NCBI GenBank assembly: GCA_044361595.1
Contig: JBIKIN010000008.1
Location: 1 to 64,000 of the forward strand
Length of the DNA stretch: 64,000 nt
Source: Pseudopedobacter sp044361595
GTDB taxonomy: Bacteria > Bacteroidota > Bacteroidia > Sphingobacteriales > Sphingobacteriaceae
Direction of reading: 5' to 3'
Shown here: positions 1-8,544 of the stretch, one piece after another
How positions within the stretch are numbered: the stretch's first letter is position 1
How the letters are laid out: each line of letters opens with the position of its first letter
Notes under the pieces: model-generated
Databases searched by the model: none
What the model was told of the DNA's origin: nothing
What the model saw: the letters and a program-made list of their open reading frames with translations, nothing else
Made by a program: the position numbers and the translations under genes

Positions 1-2536
1 AAACAGTTGCTACAGCTGTATTGCTACTAGTGTATCTTATAGCTAATCCAGAATCTGTTGTTGCTCCAGGCTCATAGTCAGCATCTGTAGTTGTTTTATT
101 AGCCAGTGCTGGGAAGGTAATAGTTTGATCTGCTTTTGCCCTTGTTACTGTGATGGTATATGTTTTAGTAGTTGTGCCATCTTGGGCGGTAACCAATACA
201 TCAATAGCGTTGCTACCCACATTTAATGATAACCCAGACGATGCATTACCACTAACTACTGTAGCGTAGCTACCACTATTCACCCTAACTTGTATCGTTG
301 CATTGGCATCTGCCTTTGTTGGGGTTACTGTTACGCTTGTTGTGGCGTTGGTAACACTTGCAGTGTAAGCTGTTGTTGCTGCTGCAAAGGTTGGAGAAAT
401 AGTACCAGCAGTTGTAGTTAAAGCAGATAAATCGGCATTATTTGAAAATGATGGAACGTATCTATAAGCCCTCAATTCAGAACCTCCATTTGCACCAAAA
501 ACATCTGCTCTGCCGTCGCCATCCAGATCCGCTATGGAAGCATCCCATGGACCAGCACCTGTTGTTAAGTCAGTATTACTACTAAAGGTAATAGAACCAC
601 TTGTTCCTGTATTCAAATAAATTCTCCAAAAACCACCATCAGCTGCTGCTACATCTGGTAGGCCATCTCCATTAATATCACCTACAGCAAACCCAATATT
701 ATTAAAATATCCAGTTAAATTATACGGGCTATCGAATGTGATTGAAGAACCAGAGCTTGTATTTCTAAACAATGAAATTGACCTTGAATTTCCATTGGAA
801 ATAGCTACATCCAACTTACCATCACCATCAAAATCTGCAAGGTTAAGATAGGAAGATGTGGTAGTTGAACTAATGGAAAAATCTACTTTGGCTGCGAAAC
901 TTACGCTACCTGGGGTGCTAGTTGTATTACGCAAAACAGACATATTGTTCGTGTTGTTTCCTGAATTACCTGTAACCAAATCAGGTAAACCATCACCATT
1001 AATATCACCAACACCTAAACCAATACATCCAGAAGCTGTAGCAAAATCTACTTTTGTAGCAAACGTAATTGAACCAGGGGTAGTTGTTGTATTTAAGAAA
1101 ACTGAAACCACATTATTATTTGCACAGGCAATGTCTATTTTACCATCGCCATCAAAATCTGCTGCAAGAGCATAATAAGCTCCTCCATTTATGGTTAAAT
1201 CTACTTTTGTACCAAAACTAATAGTAGCACCTGAAGTAGTATTTGGGAAGATAGAAACTTTGGCAGTTCCTGTTCCTACAGAAATAAGCTCAAGCTTGCC
1301 ATCTCCATCTAAATCTGCCGCTGCTAGTCCTCTTGTTCCTGAATATGCAGAAAGACTTACGGCTGTGCCAAAATTTATAGTTCCAGAAGTGCTGCTGTTA
1401 GGGAATACTTTTATTGAAGTACCAGAGGCATTATTGTAATCAGCTACTGCAACATCAAGCAAACCATCATTATTGAAATCTCCTTCAGATGCTGTCATTG
1501 CCCAAGTGCCGCCACCTAAGCTAAAATTACTTGATGCTACAAATTCACCAGTAGTTAAACTTGTTTTAGCTGGGCTTTTTGTTGCTGAGAAAAATGCTTT
1601 ACTGTAAGCAGATAAATTTATAGCCGTATTAGTAACCGATACAGGGCCATAGTTGATGCCTGCTGGTACAGTTACAGTTAAGCTATTTGCACTTGCTGCA
1701 CTTGGTGTAGCTGCTTTAATACCACCAAAATAAACAATATTATTTGCAGCAGTTGTGTTGAAGTTTGTTCCTGTTATAATAACTGTTGAACCTACTGCTC
1801 CTGTTGTTGGATTAACTGAAGTGATTGTTGGAATTTGAACATTTGTTAAAGAAACTCCAGATGTTACCCAAGTTGGTGAGCTTTCCAATGTTCCGTTATT
1901 GGCATTGCTTGTAGCATCTGCAAGGGTAGAACCTGTACCTTCATCAAACTTATAGTAAGCAACCAATCCTGAACTATTGGTTGCAATTGAAGTATTATAA
2001 TTAGCTGCTAGTTCACTTTGAGTTCGAGCTATATTCCAAATTCTAAGTTCATCCATTTGCCCATTGAAATGGTTACAACGACAACTTGTTGGCGATTGAC
2101 GACCAATATTCATAGCACCTCCATCTTGTGTAACAGTAACAGAAGCTGTACCTGATGCAACTCCATTTATATAAAAAGTTAGTGTTCCACCTGATAAAGT
2201 AATGGCAACATGTGTCCACGTGTTTTGAGGAACTGCCCCTGTAGAATGTTTCCAAGCACCTGTATTATTATTAAAAAAACCCAATTTATTATCATTGTTG
2301 AGATTTACATTAAATAAAAAATCATAATCTCCTTTGTCAATAATGGTTCTAACAGAACCCGAATAGTTTATCCATGCTTCTATAGTAAATGTACTGCCTA
2401 AGTTGATGCTTGAACTATGTGGCACAGCAACATACTGACTGCTAGAACTATTAAAACTTAGTGCATTATTAGGTTGTGCTTTTACTGTTGTTAATGCTAT
2501 AAATGATAATAGGCAAAGGGTAATAATTTTTTTCAT
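1..2536 (-). CDS. Secreted LamG / IPT / FG-GAP repeat / cadherin-like surface protein, 3' end cut by window edge
   Basis: An open frame runs without a stop from an ATG at 2536 to the window edge, about 845 codons. Residues 1-20 form a signal peptide ending TTVKAQ. A LamG-like jelly-roll (Laminin_G_3 type) follows at about 25-200 and an IPT/TIG domain starting ITSVNPTTG at about 234-310. About 330-690 holds FG-GAP/VCBS repeats, each with a DFDGDGKLD or DINGDGLPD calcium-loop motif. A cadherin-like beta-sandwich lies at about 695-798, and then comes the start of a further repeat ending SSNTAVATV. The family is large, cell-surface and probably adhesive or matrix-building in Bacteroidota. The missing C-terminus probably carries more repeats and perhaps a type IX sorting domain, which cannot be seen. 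Small frames on either strand inside it are shadows. Confidence 0.9.
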   Translation of the reverse strand, partial: MKKIITLCLLSFIALTTVKAQPNNALSFNSSSSQYVAVPHSSSINLGSTFTIEAWINYSGSVRTIIDKGDYDFLFNVNLNNDNKLGFFNNNTGAWKHSTGAVPQNTWTHVAITLSGGTLTFYINGVASGTASVTVTQDGGAMNIGRQSPTSCRCNHFNGQMDELRIWNIARTQSELAANYNTSIATNSSGLVAYYKFDEGTGSTLADATSNANNGTLESSPTWVTSGVSLTNVQIPTITSVNPTTGAVGSTVIITGTNFNTTAANNIVYFGGIKAATPSAASANSLTVTVPAGINYGPVSVTNTAINLSAYSKAFFSATKSPAKTSLTTGEFVASSNFSLGGGTWAMTASEGDFNNDGLLDVAVADYNNASGTSIKVFPNSSTSGTINFGTAVSLSAYSGTRGLAAADLDGDGKLELISVGTGTAKVSIFPNTTSGATISFGTKVDLTINGGAYYALAADFDGDGKIDIACANNNVVSVFLNTTTTPGSITFATKVDFATASGCIGLGVGDINGDGLPDLVTGNSGNNTNNMSVLRNTTSTPGSVSFAAKVDFSISSTTTSSYLNLADFDGDGKLDVAISNGNSRSISLFRNTSSGSSITFDSPYNLTGYFNNIGFAVGDINGDGLPDVAAADGGFWRIYLNTGTSGSITFSSNTDLTTGAGPWDASIADLDGDGRADVFGANGGSELRAYRYVPSFSNNADLSALTTTAGTISPTFAAATTAYTASVTNATTSVTVTPTKADANATIQVRVNSGSYATVVSGNASSGLSLNVGSNAIDVLVTAQDGTTTKTYTITVTRAKADQTITFPALANKTTTDADYEPGATTDSGLAIRYTSSNTAVATV

Positions 2537-2589
2537 CAGTTTAATTTTTTATTATTTAAGTACAAATGAGATATTATTTATTACTATCA

Positions 2590-2640
2590 GCAAAACTTTG
2601 GGATTAAGTGCAGAACTTTGTATATAATCTGCAAAATGTG
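2590..2640 (-). promoter_or_regulatory. Putative LytTR-regulator operator upstream of the surface-protein gene
   Basis: On the plus strand GCAAAACTTTG (2590-2600) and GCAGAACTTTG (2610-2620) are direct repeats 20 bp apart, followed by a partial third GCAAAATGTG at 2631. Read on the minus strand they are AAAGTTTTG and AAAGTTCTG, each matching 8 of 9 positions of the published LytTR half-site pattern [TA][AC][CA]GTTN[AG][TG]. They sit 54-104 bp upstream of the ATG at 2536. The block 2591-2633 matches 5172-5214, upstream of the kinase gene, at 32 of 43 positions. A LytTR response regulator is encoded at 5210-5965. Binding itself is inferred. Confidence 0.5.
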
Positions 2641-2920
2641 GAGAGATTTTGGTGGTGTAAGTGTTGGTTTTTGGGGTTTCCCTTTTGGTAGATTTCTACT
2701 GCTTGTTAGCAGTTTTTAGTTAAACATTTTACGTTTTGCATTTTAAGGATAATAACAGCTTTGATCACCGCAAATTTGCGGCGAATGCTGGCTAAATATG
2801 CTCACTTGCCGCTACGCTTATAGCTATTAAGGATTTAATAGAAAAAGGCATTTCAAAACAGGACTAATTAGGCAGGCGTACACCAACTATGAACTTATGA
2901 AATGTTTAAAAATACTATTG
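2641..2920. other. Non-coding stretch with a 14-bp palindrome
   Basis: No credible reading frame is present. The only structure noticed is the perfect palindrome CCGCAAATTTGCGG at 2769-2782. It has no T-tract and may be an operator or a relic. The sequence after it has the look of decayed coding DNA but cannot be assigned. Confidence 0.35.
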
Positions 2921-5119
2921 CTACGATGCTACTTGTACAGCTTTGAAACTCACCATAAAAGTAGATCCATTATCAACAGCATATTTTAATGAACCGTTCA
3001 ACTGCTCGGTAAATAAATGAACTAATTTTAAGCCTAAATTGGTAGATGATTTTGGCAACTGTCCATTGGCAAAACCTATACCGTTATCCTGTACGGTTAG
3101 TTGGTAATTGTTGTGGTTAAGCTTATCCAATTGTAGGTTAATGATGGCATTTTCTTTGGTCGTAAATGCATATTTAAAAGAGTTGGTTACCAGTTCGTTT
3201 ACAATCATGCCCAAAGGTATGGCAGTGTCTAAATTGGTGATTAAAGCAGTATTATCATGAACCGTAAAGGTAAAATTAGGCGCCATGTTTTGGTACTGGT
3301 TGGCCAATACATCCATCAAATCTTGCAAATAATCTTTTAATAAAACGCCATCCAAATTATTAGACTTATACAGCTTCTCATGCACTATGGCAATAGAAAG
3401 CAAACGACTCTCAGAATTAGTTAAGGCTTCAATGGCGATTTTATCTTCTAGCGTTCTAGCTTGCATGCGTAACATAGAAACAATTACTTGTAAATTATTC
3501 TTTACACGATGATGAACTTCTCTCATTAAAACCTTTAATTCCTCAGCTTGCTTGGTTATTTGCCGGTTGGTTAGTTTTTGTTTTCTGTAATTGCGGTAAT
3601 AGTTTAACCCAAATGCAGTAAAACTTATCAACGCTGCAACCATCAGCCAGCGAATAATTTTTTCATTTTTACTGTTTACAGTCATTAATACATTTTCTGT
3701 TTGCAAAGTTTTGTTAAGTAACGCTTGGTTATATAATTCACTTTGCTTCAAGCTGTTTTCCCTTTCTAAGCTTTTTTGAATGGCTATATTTTGCTCAATT
3801 TTATCCGTCTTTAATTCATTCTCTCTTGCCAATGCTTCGCCCAATAAATGCTCTTGGTACAGTTTTGCTTCTTTTAGTAGGTTTTCATTTTTTAAGGCGG
3901 CTGAAAGCAAAGTTTCCTTATTCAATTTTTCTTGGTTCAGCCTACTTTCTTTATCCAATAAAATTATTTGTTGTTGTTGCTTTTCGGTTTCATATTTCTT
4001 TGCCAGTTCTGATGTGTTTTTGGCTATATCAGTTTGGTAAATACTATCTTTTAATGCGTTTAATTTTTGGCTATATACTAAAGCGTTGCTAGTGTCATTT
4101 AATCCCAAATAGGCAATGATATAATTCTCGTAAGCAATTTTAATATTGTTGGGTGATTTTTCATTTTGAGCAAAAGTTAACATACCGTTGCATAAGGCTA
4201 ATGCTGCTTTGTAATCTTTTTTAGTAGCATAAAGGTTAAAACTAAATTTATTGATGAAAGATAAAAAAACAGCATCTTTTGCAGGATCGGTATATTTTTT
4301 TATCTCATTAATACAATTTTCTGCTTTATCAACCTCGTTAATCTTAAGATAGGTTTGTGCCATGTTGTACAAAGTTCCGCCGATGTTAGCATTCAGTTTG
4401 GCTTGCTTATAGACATCAAGTGCTGATTCATAGCTGGCAATTGCACCGGCAAAATCATTGTCAGCATATTGATATTTTGCAATAAAAATGTAACCACGCC
4501 CTATATCGCTTGGGTTTTTACTTAGTTTAAAATCTGTTAAGGCTTTTTTTGCATATGCTTTCGCCTCTTCATAATTATTTTGTTCTGAAAAAATATTTGA
4601 CAACGACATTAAGCATTTACCCACACCTGTTTGATATTTTTCGGCTAGCATAAGGGCTTTGTAAGCATACGATTCTGCTGATTTAAAATCCCTTGTAATG
4701 CTATAAATATCTGAGATAGAAGTATAACATGCCACATGATTGGTGTATACATATTGTACCTTAGGTAACACTAAACCACTATTTTCAAATATGGCAATGG
4801 CATTTTTTAGTTGTTTAATGGCTTCTTCTCTATTTCCCAACTCTCTGCTACAATAACCTGAAGCAATAAAACCTCTTGCAACCCCATAGTGAAAATTTAT
4901 TTTTTTAGCAACTAATACAGATTGATCGGCATAGCCCTTTGCCTTGGAGTAATCTATTTTTTTAAGTCTGAAATAATTACAAATGGTAAATAAGTTCTCA
5001 ACTTTGGTTGAATCATCTTTCCTACTTTCGGTAACCTTAATTAAGCTATCCAAATTTACATTTTGTGCCATGCCAGTAAAAGGCAACAACAAAAGGATGT
5101 ATATAAAACTTTTTCTCAT
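2921..5119 (-). CDS. TPR-containing sensor histidine kinase (HisKA_2 type)
   Basis: The 732-residue product starts with a signal peptide (ending GMAQ). A sensor region of tetratricopeptide-like helices spans about 25-370, followed by a long coiled coil with repeated LLxEALxxEN-type heptads at about 375-485 and one membrane helix at about 490-508. The HisKA_2 phospho-acceptor motif VHHRVKNNLQ is at about 530. The HATPase domain has NELVTNSFKYAF (about 645), DNGIGF (678) and NLGLKLV (696). Such kinases sense an unknown signal through periplasmic TPRs and phosphorylate a partner regulator. The LytTR regulator gene lies directly upstream on the same strand, 90 nt away, so the two probably form a two-component pair. 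The gap contains its own operator-like block, which suggests separate control. Confidence 0.9.
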   Translation of the reverse strand: MRKSFIYILLLLPFTGMAQNVNLDSLIKVTESRKDDSTKVENLFTICNYFRLKKIDYSKAKGYADQSVLVAKKINFHYGVARGFIASGYCSRELGNREEAIKQLKNAIAIFENSGLVLPKVQYVYTNHVACYTSISDIYSITRDFKSAESYAYKALMLAEKYQTGVGKCLMSLSNIFSEQNNYEEAKAYAKKALTDFKLSKNPSDIGRGYIFIAKYQYADNDFAGAIASYESALDVYKQAKLNANIGGTLYNMAQTYLKINEVDKAENCINEIKKYTDPAKDAVFLSFINKFSFNLYATKKDYKAALALCNGMLTFAQNEKSPNNIKIAYENYIIAYLGLNDTSNALVYSQKLNALKDSIYQTDIAKNTSELAKKYETEKQQQQIILLDKESRLNQEKLNKETLLSAALKNENLLKEAKLYQEHLLGEALARENELKTDKIEQNIAIQKSLERENSLKQSELYNQALLNKTLQTENVLMTVNSKNEKIIRWLMVAALISFTAFGLNYYRNYRKQKLTNRQITKQAEELKVLMREVHHRVKNNLQVIVSMLRMQARTLEDKIAIEALTNSESRLLSIAIVHEKLYKSNNLDGVLLKDYLQDLMDVLANQYQNMAPNFTFTVHDNTALITNLDTAIPLGMIVNELVTNSFKYAFTTKENAIINLQLDKLNHNNYQLTVQDNGIGFANGQLPKSSTNLGLKLVHLFTEQLNGSLKYAVDNGSTFMVSFKAVQVAS

Positions 5120-5171
5120 TGAGAATGGTAATTAATCATTTGCCCAAGAACTTATTTTTTTTATCCAATTC

Positions 5172-5214
5172 CCAATTTTTGGGATTAACTACAAGATTTA
5201 ATATATAATCTACA
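5172..5214 (-). promoter_or_regulatory. Putative LytTR operator/promoter block upstream of the kinase gene
   Basis: This block aligns without gaps to 2591-2633, with 32 of 43 bases identical, including runs of 11 (TTTGGGATTAA) and 10 (TATATAATCT). Its inner edge lies 59 bp from the kinase ATG, against 61 bp for the corresponding base at the surface-protein gene. It overlaps the TAG stop of the regulator gene. The half-sites are weaker than at 2590-2620. Autoregulation of the kinase by its own response regulator is the simplest reading, and it is an inference. Confidence 0.45.
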
Positions 5215-5965
5215 TCTTCAGCAGCCTAAAAACTACTTCTTGCGCAGTTCTACTAATTGGTATTTGATGTCCATTAATTTCTACTGCATAAGAGTTGAAA
5301 CTTTTAACGTGGTTAATATTGATAATAAATTGTTTGTAACACTTCACAAAATCAGTAGTGGGCAACTGTTCCATTAATCTTTTTAAAGAATTTCTAATGA
5401 TATACTTTTTTTCGGTTGTCATTACTTCTACATAATTCTTATCTGACTGAAACCATAAAATATCTTGTAAAGGAATCTTAATAAAATGATAATTATCTTT
5501 GATATGCAAATACATATTAATCACTAAATCGTTTTCAACAGCATTATCTTTTATATACCGTAAAGATTCTTCTGAAGCATTTATATTACTTGCATAGTTA
5601 TATAATGCAATTTCAATAGAGGCTAATAGTAATGTTTTGCTATAAGGTTTTAATAAAAATGCAGCAGGTTTAGTTTGTTTAACTAGCTCTATTGTATCTT
5701 TATCAGAGTAAGAGGTGACGTATATGAAAGGTATATGTTTATGTAGGTTAATAAAGTTAGACAAATCTATTCCAGATAATTCTTCTTTTAAGTTAATATC
5801 CATTAAAACCAAATCAATATTTTGGTTTTCTAACAATGCTACCGCTTGGGAGTAGTTTTTTGCTCTAAATACATTCTTATATCCAACTTCTTCTAAAATT
5901 TCTTTTAAGTCTTGGGCAATAAGTACTTCGTCATCAACTATAAGAATACTGAAAAAGAATGGCAT
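5210..5965 (-). CDS. LytTR-family response regulator
   Basis: This 251-residue protein has an N-terminal receiver domain: acidic pair D11-D12, phospho-acceptor D56 in LMDINL, T/S in YVTSYSD near 85 and K107 in LLKPYS. The C-terminal LytTR DNA-binding domain (about 150-250) has the typical pattern DILWFQSDKNYVEV and ISRTAQEVV. LytTR regulators bind pairs of short direct repeats. The gene lies upstream of the TPR histidine kinase in the same orientation, and candidate binding sites occur upstream of the kinase and of the large surface-protein gene. It probably controls surface-protein expression. Confidence 0.92.
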   Translation of the reverse strand: MPFFFSILIVDDEVLIAQDLKEILEEVGYKNVFRAKNYSQAVALLENQNIDLVLMDINLKEELSGIDLSNFINLHKHIPFIYVTSYSDKDTIELVKQTKPAAFLLKPYSKTLLLASIEIALYNYASNINASEESLRYIKDNAVENDLVINMYLHIKDNYHFIKIPLQDILWFQSDKNYVEVMTTEKKYIIRNSLKRLMEQLPTTDFVKCYKQFIININHVKSFNSYAVEINGHQIPISRTAQEVVFRLLKM

Positions 5966-6191
5966 TTAAGATAAAAAACTAATTTAATAAATTTAAAAGG
6001 TGTTAAATCTTGAGTAATAAGATTTAAATTAAAGGATAAATTAAATACTTTAATGTTGAATTAAATATAATTATTATTTTAAGAAAAACCAGAATTGTTA
6101 AGTATTAAGTTTAATTAATTGAGTTTTCTACAAAACATTTTTTTAACCAAAAGAAACTAAAAACATAATTTTGGGTTAATAGAATTAATTT

Positions 6192-6272
6192 GGGCGTTAG
6201 GGCGGGCTTTCCACTCATACGCACACAAGGCATTAGGCTCGGGGCGGGTATACGCTCCAATCCCTAACGCAG
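6192..6272. repeat. Intergenic hairpin element with GCGTTAGGG / CCCTAACGC ends
   Basis: Within the 334-bp gap 5966-6299 a GC-rich island begins with GCGTTAGGG (6194-6202) and ends with its exact complement CCCTAACGC (6262-6270). It stands out sharply from AT-rich flanks. Similar elements starting GGGCGTT and ending CCCTAACGC are, to my recollection, scattered through Bacteroidota genomes; this was not searched. The rest of the gap (5966-6190) is very AT-rich and carries the divergent promoters of the regulator and the DUF2452 gene, with no clear boxes. Confidence 0.6.
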
Positions 6273-6299
6273 CCTAAACTTGGCAAAAAAAATTAAAAA

Positions 6300-6788
6300 A
6301 TGAGTTCAGAACCGACAAAAGAAAATACGGAAAAATCTATGTACTACACTGGCGAAGCAAAGTTTTCGCCTGTACCCATGTCAGTTAGTTCGCCCGTAAT
6401 AAAGTTAATTGATAAAAATAAGGTTAGGGCAAATGCAGTTGAAGCCATGCATATGCAGGCTCATCAACAAATTGCCATGTTGCGTAAACAAGCCGAATTA
6501 ATAATGCAACAAGTACAAGAGATTGAAGATCGCTTAAAAATATCTGAATTAATTTATCAGGCAGATATGCGTTTTAAACCTGTAATGGGCCAAACTTATC
6601 ACCTTTACGAAAAAGAAGAAAAAGGCAAATTTTTAGTCAGCATGATTGCACCAAATGAATGGGGAAGGTCAAAAAATTTTAAAAGATATTTATCAACCAT
6701 CCGTTTACTTTCAGATTCTACTTGGGATGTTTTGGATAAAGCCTCTTTTAACTTTGAGGACTTTGAAGAAGCCATTCCATCAAATTAG
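6300..6788 (+). CDS. DUF2452-family protein
   Basis: The 162-residue product matches the DUF2452 pattern: a helical middle rich in Gln (about 45-85), then GQTYHLYEKEEKGKF and SMIAPNEWG near 105-125. The function is unknown; no signal peptide is present, so it is probably cytoplasmic. The ATG follows the GC-rich hairpin by about 28 bp. Its 3' end overlaps the converging SDR gene by 41 bp, which is unusual. Confidence 0.8.
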   Translation: MSSEPTKENTEKSMYYTGEAKFSPVPMSVSSPVIKLIDKNKVRANAVEAMHMQAHQQIAMLRKQAELIMQQVQEIEDRLKISELIYQADMRFKPVMGQTYHLYEKEEKGKFLVSMIAPNEWGRSKNFKRYLSTIRLLSDSTWDVLDKASFNFEDFEEAIPSN

Positions 6789-7575
6789 GATGCTTAAATT
6801 GATATCCTTCTGAAATTATTTTTGTCGAAACTACAATTTTATGATTCCCTTTTTCTGATAAGAATTTAGCTGAACTTCCATTGTATTTTTGACTTGCTAA
6901 ACTATAAAAATCTGTTTTGAAAGGATGTGATGGTGCAACGCCATTGTAAGTTTGACCCCACAAGTTTTTCTCTATCACAAACTCAATCATCCCAATACAA
7001 TCGTCTAAATGAATTAAATTAACAGGAACTAAACCACCTGGAATATTTTCCTTACCGGCAAAAAACCTCCCAGGATGTCGATCAGGACCTATTAAACCTG
7101 CCATTCTGATAATGGTTGATTGTACATTTGGAATAGATTTGATGATTTCCTCGGCAGCTAACATTCTCTTTCCACTTTCAGAATTACTCAAAGCTTGTGT
7201 TTCTTCATCAATCGTTTCATTAATCTCGTCATAAACAGAGGTAGAAGAAACAAAAATAACCTTCTGAACGGTTGATTTTTTAATCTCTTCTGCTAAAATC
7301 TGCATTCTATTTTCATATTCATCAACTTGATTGCCTCCTCTCCCTGGCGGTACATTAATAATCAATAAATCTGCATCTAAGAATAACTGTATATCATCCC
7401 CACTTTCTATTTGCCCTAAGTGTACTAAAAAAGGTGCAATATCACTTTGTGCCAAAAGGCCTAATTTATCTACAGTTGTAGTACTTCCGCGTACAAAATA
7501 CTTTTTACTTATTAAGGATTTTGCAAGTGGTAAACCCAACCATCCGCAACCTAGTACCGCAATTTTATTTATCAT
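6748..7575 (-). CDS. NAD(P)-dependent SDR-type oxidoreductase/epimerase (YeeZ-like)
   Basis: This 275-residue protein starts with a Rossmann motif, GCGWLGLPLA (residues 9-18), typical of the atypical SDR YeeZ-like group. VIFVSSTSVYDE near 110 and an RMAGLIGPDRHPGRFF segment near 160 fit epimerase-like SDRs. The classical YxxxK motif is not obvious. The substrate is unknown. It overlaps the converging DUF2452 gene at the 3' end by 41 bp. Confidence 0.78.
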   Translation of the reverse strand: MINKIAVLGCGWLGLPLAKSLISKKYFVRGSTTTVDKLGLLAQSDIAPFLVHLGQIESGDDIQLFLDADLLIINVPPGRGGNQVDEYENRMQILAEEIKKSTVQKVIFVSSTSVYDEINETIDEETQALSNSESGKRMLAAEEIIKSIPNVQSTIIRMAGLIGPDRHPGRFFAGKENIPGGLVPVNLIHLDDCIGMIEFVIEKNLWGQTYNGVAPSHPFKTDFYSLASQKYNGSSAKFLSEKGNHKIVVSTKIISEGYQFKHPNLMEWLLQSPQS

Positions 7576-7620
7576 TAAAAATTTTATTTACTCAAAAATA
7601 CAAATTACATTCTTTGGCAT

Positions 7621-7628
7621 TAACTTTG
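7621..7628 (+). promoter_or_regulatory. Possible -7 box (TAACTTTG) of the OmpA-like lipoprotein gene
   Basis: TAACTTTG fits the Bacteroidota -7 consensus TAnnTTTG and lies 33 bp before the ATG at 7662. A -33 TTTG at the right distance is not clear, so the call is tentative. Confidence 0.3.
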
Positions 7629-7661
7629 AATTTATATTATTAAGAATTAGAATTAAAAATT

Positions 7662-8348
7662 ATGAAAACTAACAAATTAAAAATAACAGCATTAAGCCTT
7701 GTTGCCGTTTTAGGTATTTCAAGTATTTTACCTGCTTGTAGTTCTTTGTCAAAAACACAAAAAGGTACAGGCATAGGAGCTATAGCTGGTGGTACAATTG
7801 GCGCAATTATAGGCAAAAAAGTAGGTAATACTGCTGCAGGTGCAATTATTGGTGGTGCCATTGGTGGTACAGCTGGTGCTTACATTGGTAGAAATATGGA
7901 TAGACAAGCTGCTGAATTAGAGAAAAAAATTCCAGGAGCTGAAGTTATTAGAGAAGGAGAAGGAATTATTGTAAAATTTGATTCTGGTATTTTATTTGAT
8001 TTTGGTAAAGCAAGCTTATCTGCAAATGCTAAAACTAATATAGATAATTTGGCAGCTTCATTAAATAGCTACCCAAATACTGATATTATGATTATAGGGC
8101 ATACAGATGATGTAGGTTCTGATACATTTAATTTAAACCTTTCTGAACAAAGAGCAGGTTCTGTAAAAACATACGCAACTAATAAAGGTGTAGATGCAAA
8201 CCGTTTAAAAGTAGTAGGTAAAGGTGAGGGAGAGCCAATTGCTGCTAATGATACTGATACAAATAAGGCATTAAACAGACGTGTTGAGATTGTAATTGTA
8301 GCAAACGAAAAGTTAAAAACAGAAGCTAAAACAGCTGCTGGTAACTAA
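7662..8348 (+). CDS. OmpA-family peptidoglycan-binding lipoprotein with glycine zipper
   Basis: The 228-residue product has a lipoprotein signal with lipobox LPAC and lipidated C26. A glycine-zipper segment spans about 35-80 (GAIAGGTIGAIIG, GAIIGGAIGGTAGAYIG), and an OmpA_C domain lies at about 105-220. NxxLSxxRA is seen as NLNLSEQRAGSV and the C-terminal NRRVEI is present. It should sit in the outer membrane, bind peptidoglycan through the C-terminal domain and help anchor the envelope. It is a single gene followed by a strong terminator. Confidence 0.92.
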   Translation: MKTNKLKITALSLVAVLGISSILPACSSLSKTQKGTGIGAIAGGTIGAIIGKKVGNTAAGAIIGGAIGGTAGAYIGRNMDRQAAELEKKIPGAEVIREGEGIIVKFDSGILFDFGKASLSANAKTNIDNLAASLNSYPNTDIMIIGHTDDVGSDTFNLNLSEQRAGSVKTYATNKGVDANRLKVVGKGEGEPIAANDTDTNKALNRRVEIVIVANEKLKTEAKTAAGN

Positions 8349-8370
8349 AACCTAAATACCTCAGATTTTG

Positions 8371-8402
8371 AAGGGAATCTTTTAAAAAGATTCCCTTTTT
8401 TT
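8371..8402 (+). terminator. Rho-independent terminator after the OmpA-like gene
   Basis: A 12-bp perfect stem (AAGGGAATCTTT / AAAGATTCCCTT) with a 3-nt loop is followed by a T run, 23 bp after the stop codon. Confidence 0.9.
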
Positions 8403-8473
8403 GTCATCGTATTTCAATAATTATTAACAAAAAATGCTTTTTTATAAATTATTTATAACAAAAACATTTTTAA

Positions 8474-8505
8474 TTTGCGATTGTAGCATAAAATAACCTA
8501 TTTTG
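8474..8505 (+). promoter_or_regulatory. Bacteroidota-type promoter of the 8545 gene
   Basis: TTTG at 8474-8477 and TATTTTG at 8499-8505 are 21 bp apart, close to the -33 TTTG / -7 TAnnTTTG arrangement. The -7 box lacks one T. It lies 39 bp before the ATG. Confidence 0.4.
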
Positions 8506-8544
8506 TAACAAAATTACTAAATAAAGAAATAAACTCTTATAATT

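Noticed and set aside
2073..2255. Small minus-strand frame, and plus-strand frames at 858-1439
   Set aside because: They are shadows of the large LamG/FG-GAP gene, whose repeats explain all of the sequence.
2769..2782. Terminator at CCGCAAATTTGCGG
   Set aside because: There is no loop and no T run; it is a palindrome rather than a hairpin terminator.
6192..6272. Integron attC-like site (GTTAGGG / CCCTAAC)
   Set aside because: In attC the outer ends read YAAC on the left and GTTR on the right; here the order is reversed, and no integrase or cassette array is present.
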